This document shows, in pieces, positions 61,708-64,000 of a stretch of DNA of 64,000 nt. The stretch's first letter is position 1. Each line of letters opens with the position of its first letter. The notes under the pieces were generated by a model that was not told where the DNA came from, made no database searches, and saw only the letters and a list, made by a program, of their open reading frames with translations. Source of the DNA: Rotaria sp. Silwood1 (Eukaryota; Rotifera; Eurotatoria; Philodinida; Philodinidae); the NCBI GenBank assembly GCA_905250075.1, contig CAJNOP010000028.1, forward strand, positions 1,840,244-1,904,243. The letters are read 5' to 3'. A program made the translations under genes and the position numbers.

Positions 61708-63524
61708 ATGATTGATGATTCTGATGATGAACTTCCAAGTAATTGGGAAGAAGCAAAAACAACTGATGGACGAATATTTTATATTAATCATATAACACAA
61801 ATAACACAATGGGAACATCCAATTACAAATCAAGTTAAAATTATACCTAAAGGTATATATGAACGTTTTTTTTTTAATTGTTTAATTTTTTGTTTATTTG
61901 CTTGTTAGAATTACCATTTGGTTGGAAAGAAGTTATTGAAAAAAATGGTAATGTTTTCTATATCAAGTATGTTTGATGATTAATTATTAGATATGAGAAT
62001 TTTATTTCATACAAAAAAAAAATCTTAGCAACTTGAAAATTGTTCTTAAAGTTTGAAATTTGTGCTTAAATTAGATTTCAATGAAATTTTTTATATTTCA
62101 AAAATCTTTTTCTTTTTTTGTTCTTATATATTATGAATTAATGAAAATTATTTCAAACTTCAGTTGGAACAGTTATTTCAAGTATCTTGAATTCATTAAG
62201 ATATTATAAAATTTTAAGTTTTCTGTTTAATATCTAACTTATCTATTTATACTTCAATGACTCATCACAATAAATAAGATTTATGAACACACGAGAAGAA
62301 AACTTTTCGAAGTCGAACTTAGGATCCTCTCTACAGAGTTATAACTATTTTTTTTCTGAAATTTTACCCTATAGCAAAGTAAATACGAAAAAAAATCAAA
62401 CGACAATATTTTGATCTGAGAGATGTGTGTGAGTACGAACGAGGGCGTAACTAATTGTTTGACTCACGCATATAATTACATCGATAGATAGGTTACCTTG
62501 TCCTTACAGTGTTTTGTTCATGAGATATTGAATTCCCAAAAGAAACAGCAGGTTTTTGAATCTTTCCTGAAATATGAGTCAGTTTTTAGGAATTCATCAA
62601 TTCGTAAAGAAAACATTCTAGATATAAGTACATCTCTCTCTAAGCATAATTTTAATTGTCTTATTTCTCAGAGATTTTTAATAACTTCTTAGGATCTACT
62701 TAATACAAACTGAAAAGCAATTTTCAAGTTGACATGTCCATGTAAACTTAGATCTTTTTTTTTTTTTGATTATTAAATTCGTTATAAATATAATTTTTTT
62801 CTACCATTGTATAACAATGAATTTTATGTTTAGTGAACAAAGTAAACTTTGTACAACTAATGATCCTCGTTTAACATTTACGAAAGATCCATTAACAAAA
62901 GATTCTAATTCAAATTATGGACATCAATCAAATGCATTACAAATTCTTTATGGAATAGATTTAACTAATACAACAGCTATTGTTACTGGTGCTAATACTG
63001 GCATAGGTAAATATCTAAACTAAAAAAAGAAAATATAATATGATTATATAAGAATATTTAAATAGGTTTTGAAATAGCTCGTTCATTAGCAAAACATGGT
63101 TGTCAAGTTATTTTAGCATGTCGAAATATGACAAAAGGTCTAGCTGCTTGTGCAAAAATTCATAAAGAACAGGTATTTTTCTTTTTTATAAAAATTTAAT
63201 AATTCATTTTTGTAAAACTCTCATTATTTGTTATAATTTCAAAAATATTATTGATTTGATAGTTAGAATCATGAATAATTGTTTGCGATGATAATAATAA
63301 CGAAAGTTTTGACAAACTAAAGTTTAGTGTTTTATAAAATAAGATAGAATTTAAAATAAATTAAATCATAAAATTAAAAAAACAAAAAATTTATTTTTTT
63401 AAATTTAATCATTAGAAATAATTGTTATATTTTAGGAAAATGCAAATGTTAGTTGTCGAAAATTAGATTTATGTTCATTACGTAATGTTAAACAATTTGC
63501 TGAACAATATCGACAAGAATGTTT
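61708..63524 (+). CDS. WWOX: WW domain-containing oxidoreductase, 3' end outside window
   Basis: Five exons in consistent phase (61708-61852, 61909-61966, 62834-63006, 63066-63172, 63436-63524) give the first about 191 residues of roughly 400. Domain order is that of WWOX. WW domain 1 (LPSNWEEAKTTDGRIFYINH to WEHP) keeps both tryptophans. WW domain 2 (LPFGWKEVIEKNGNVFYIN) keeps only the first, as in vertebrate WWOX, which lacks the second. A linker (DPRLTF) follows, then the SDR Rossmann domain with TGANTGIG, the NAD(P)-binding TGxxxGIG, and VILACRNM. WW1 binds PPxY proteins; the SDR substrate is not settled. The catalytic YxxxK lies beyond the window. A TTTTTAAG acceptor-like site lies 24 bp before the ATG, and prefoldin-2 ends 156 bp upstream. 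Confidence 0.95.
61967..62833 (+). other. WWOX intron 2
   Basis: An 867-bp AT-rich intron between WW domain 2 and the linker exon. I see no gene, clear repeat or conserved motif. Confidence 0.65.
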
Positions 63525-64000
63525 GTAAGTATTTCACAATATTAGAGATCAACAATAAGTATATCTATTTTATTCTGTAAATATATCCTTTATCCTATAA
63601 TCTACTCAATAATTTTCGAAATTTAATTACTAAGAATCTATTGTCATGACTGTTTACTACTGCATCTTTCATCAATCGAACTTACACTTTGCAATACACA
63701 ACAGTAGTAGTTGAGATAAGAAAGAAAAAATTTTGAACTTGCGTAAAGCACCTTACGAAATTTTATATGTATTGAAATGCGACCGACGAAAAATGAAATT
63801 CCGATCTGTTTTACCTAAAAATAATCTAATGATAAAACAAGCATGTTTCATAGACATGTTATCTTTGTCGTCGAAAGCAAAAGAAAATTTTGGCACATTC
63901 TAATTAATCGAACATAGATTTTTCGCATAGTTCTTCTTGAATGATCTTCATTTCAATTTATTGACGATATATCATTCAATATTTATTTGTAAAAAAAAAA
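63525..64000 (+). other. WWOX intron 5, running off the window
   Basis: It begins with a good donor (GTAAGT) after EQYRQECL; no acceptor leading into the next SDR block is seen before the window ends. Confidence 0.65.

Noticed and set aside
1-64000. tRNA and rRNA genes
   Set aside because: I looked for the conserved T-loop and anticodon-arm patterns and rRNA-like stretches by eye and found none that I could support; a covariance-model search would be needed to exclude them.
1-64000. A spliced-leader RNA gene in the window
   Set aside because: I saw no match to the rotifer leader I remember followed by a donor; recollection of that sequence and a by-eye search are both weak evidence.

Overview
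The window is AT-rich animal DNA with very short introns (mostly 45-70 bp), canonical GT/AG junctions and conserved metazoan housekeeping genes. Three features together suggest a bdelloid rotifer (Rotaria/Adineta type): an arginine-type ADP-ribosyltransferase beside an FG-GAP/VCBS repeat protein, relics of an Athena-like Penelope retroelement, and a short interstitial array of the bdelloid telomere-type repeat (TGTGGG)3. The species call is inference.

Layout. 1-3164 (minus): 12 exons of an AF4/FMR2 (lilliputian)-like transcription-elongation scaffold, cut by the left window edge. 3165-7014: low-complexity spacer between two divergent genes. 7015-16656 (plus): exportin-5. 16949-25044 (plus): SCAPER, 26 phase-consistent exons, starting 292 bp after exportin-5. 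25045-35455: long gene-poor stretch with a short telomere-like array, a diverged tandem repeat, a 0.7 kb fold-back element and a Penelope-like RT relic. 35456-36226 (plus): intact ADP-ribosyltransferase, followed 23 bp later by a terminal-inverted-repeat element. 36822-40425: gene-poor, with a large inverted repeat interrupted by a 10-N assembly gap. 40426-42040 (plus): membrane-anchored FG-GAP repeat protein. 42041-44034: gene-poor, with a second, shorter copy of the same Penelope-like relic. 44035-60567 (minus): rotatin, 38 recognised exons with three large fold-back elements in its introns. 61045-61551 (plus): prefoldin subunit 2. 61708 to beyond 63524 (plus): WWOX, cut by the right edge.

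How it fits together. Exportin-5 (small-RNA export), SCAPER (ER, cyclin A, tubulin mRNA control), rotatin (centriole/basal body), prefoldin-2 (tubulin/actin folding) and WWOX are conserved single-copy genes. SCAPER, rotatin and prefoldin all bear on microtubule biology, but nothing shows that they act as one unit. The ADP-ribosyltransferase and FG-GAP genes form an accessory island between SCAPER and rotatin, bracketed by two same-orientation copies of one retroelement. Several genes have a splice-acceptor-like AG at or just before the start codon, and two same-strand pairs are tightly spaced. This fits spliced-leader trans-splicing, known from rotifers, and suggests possible small operons.
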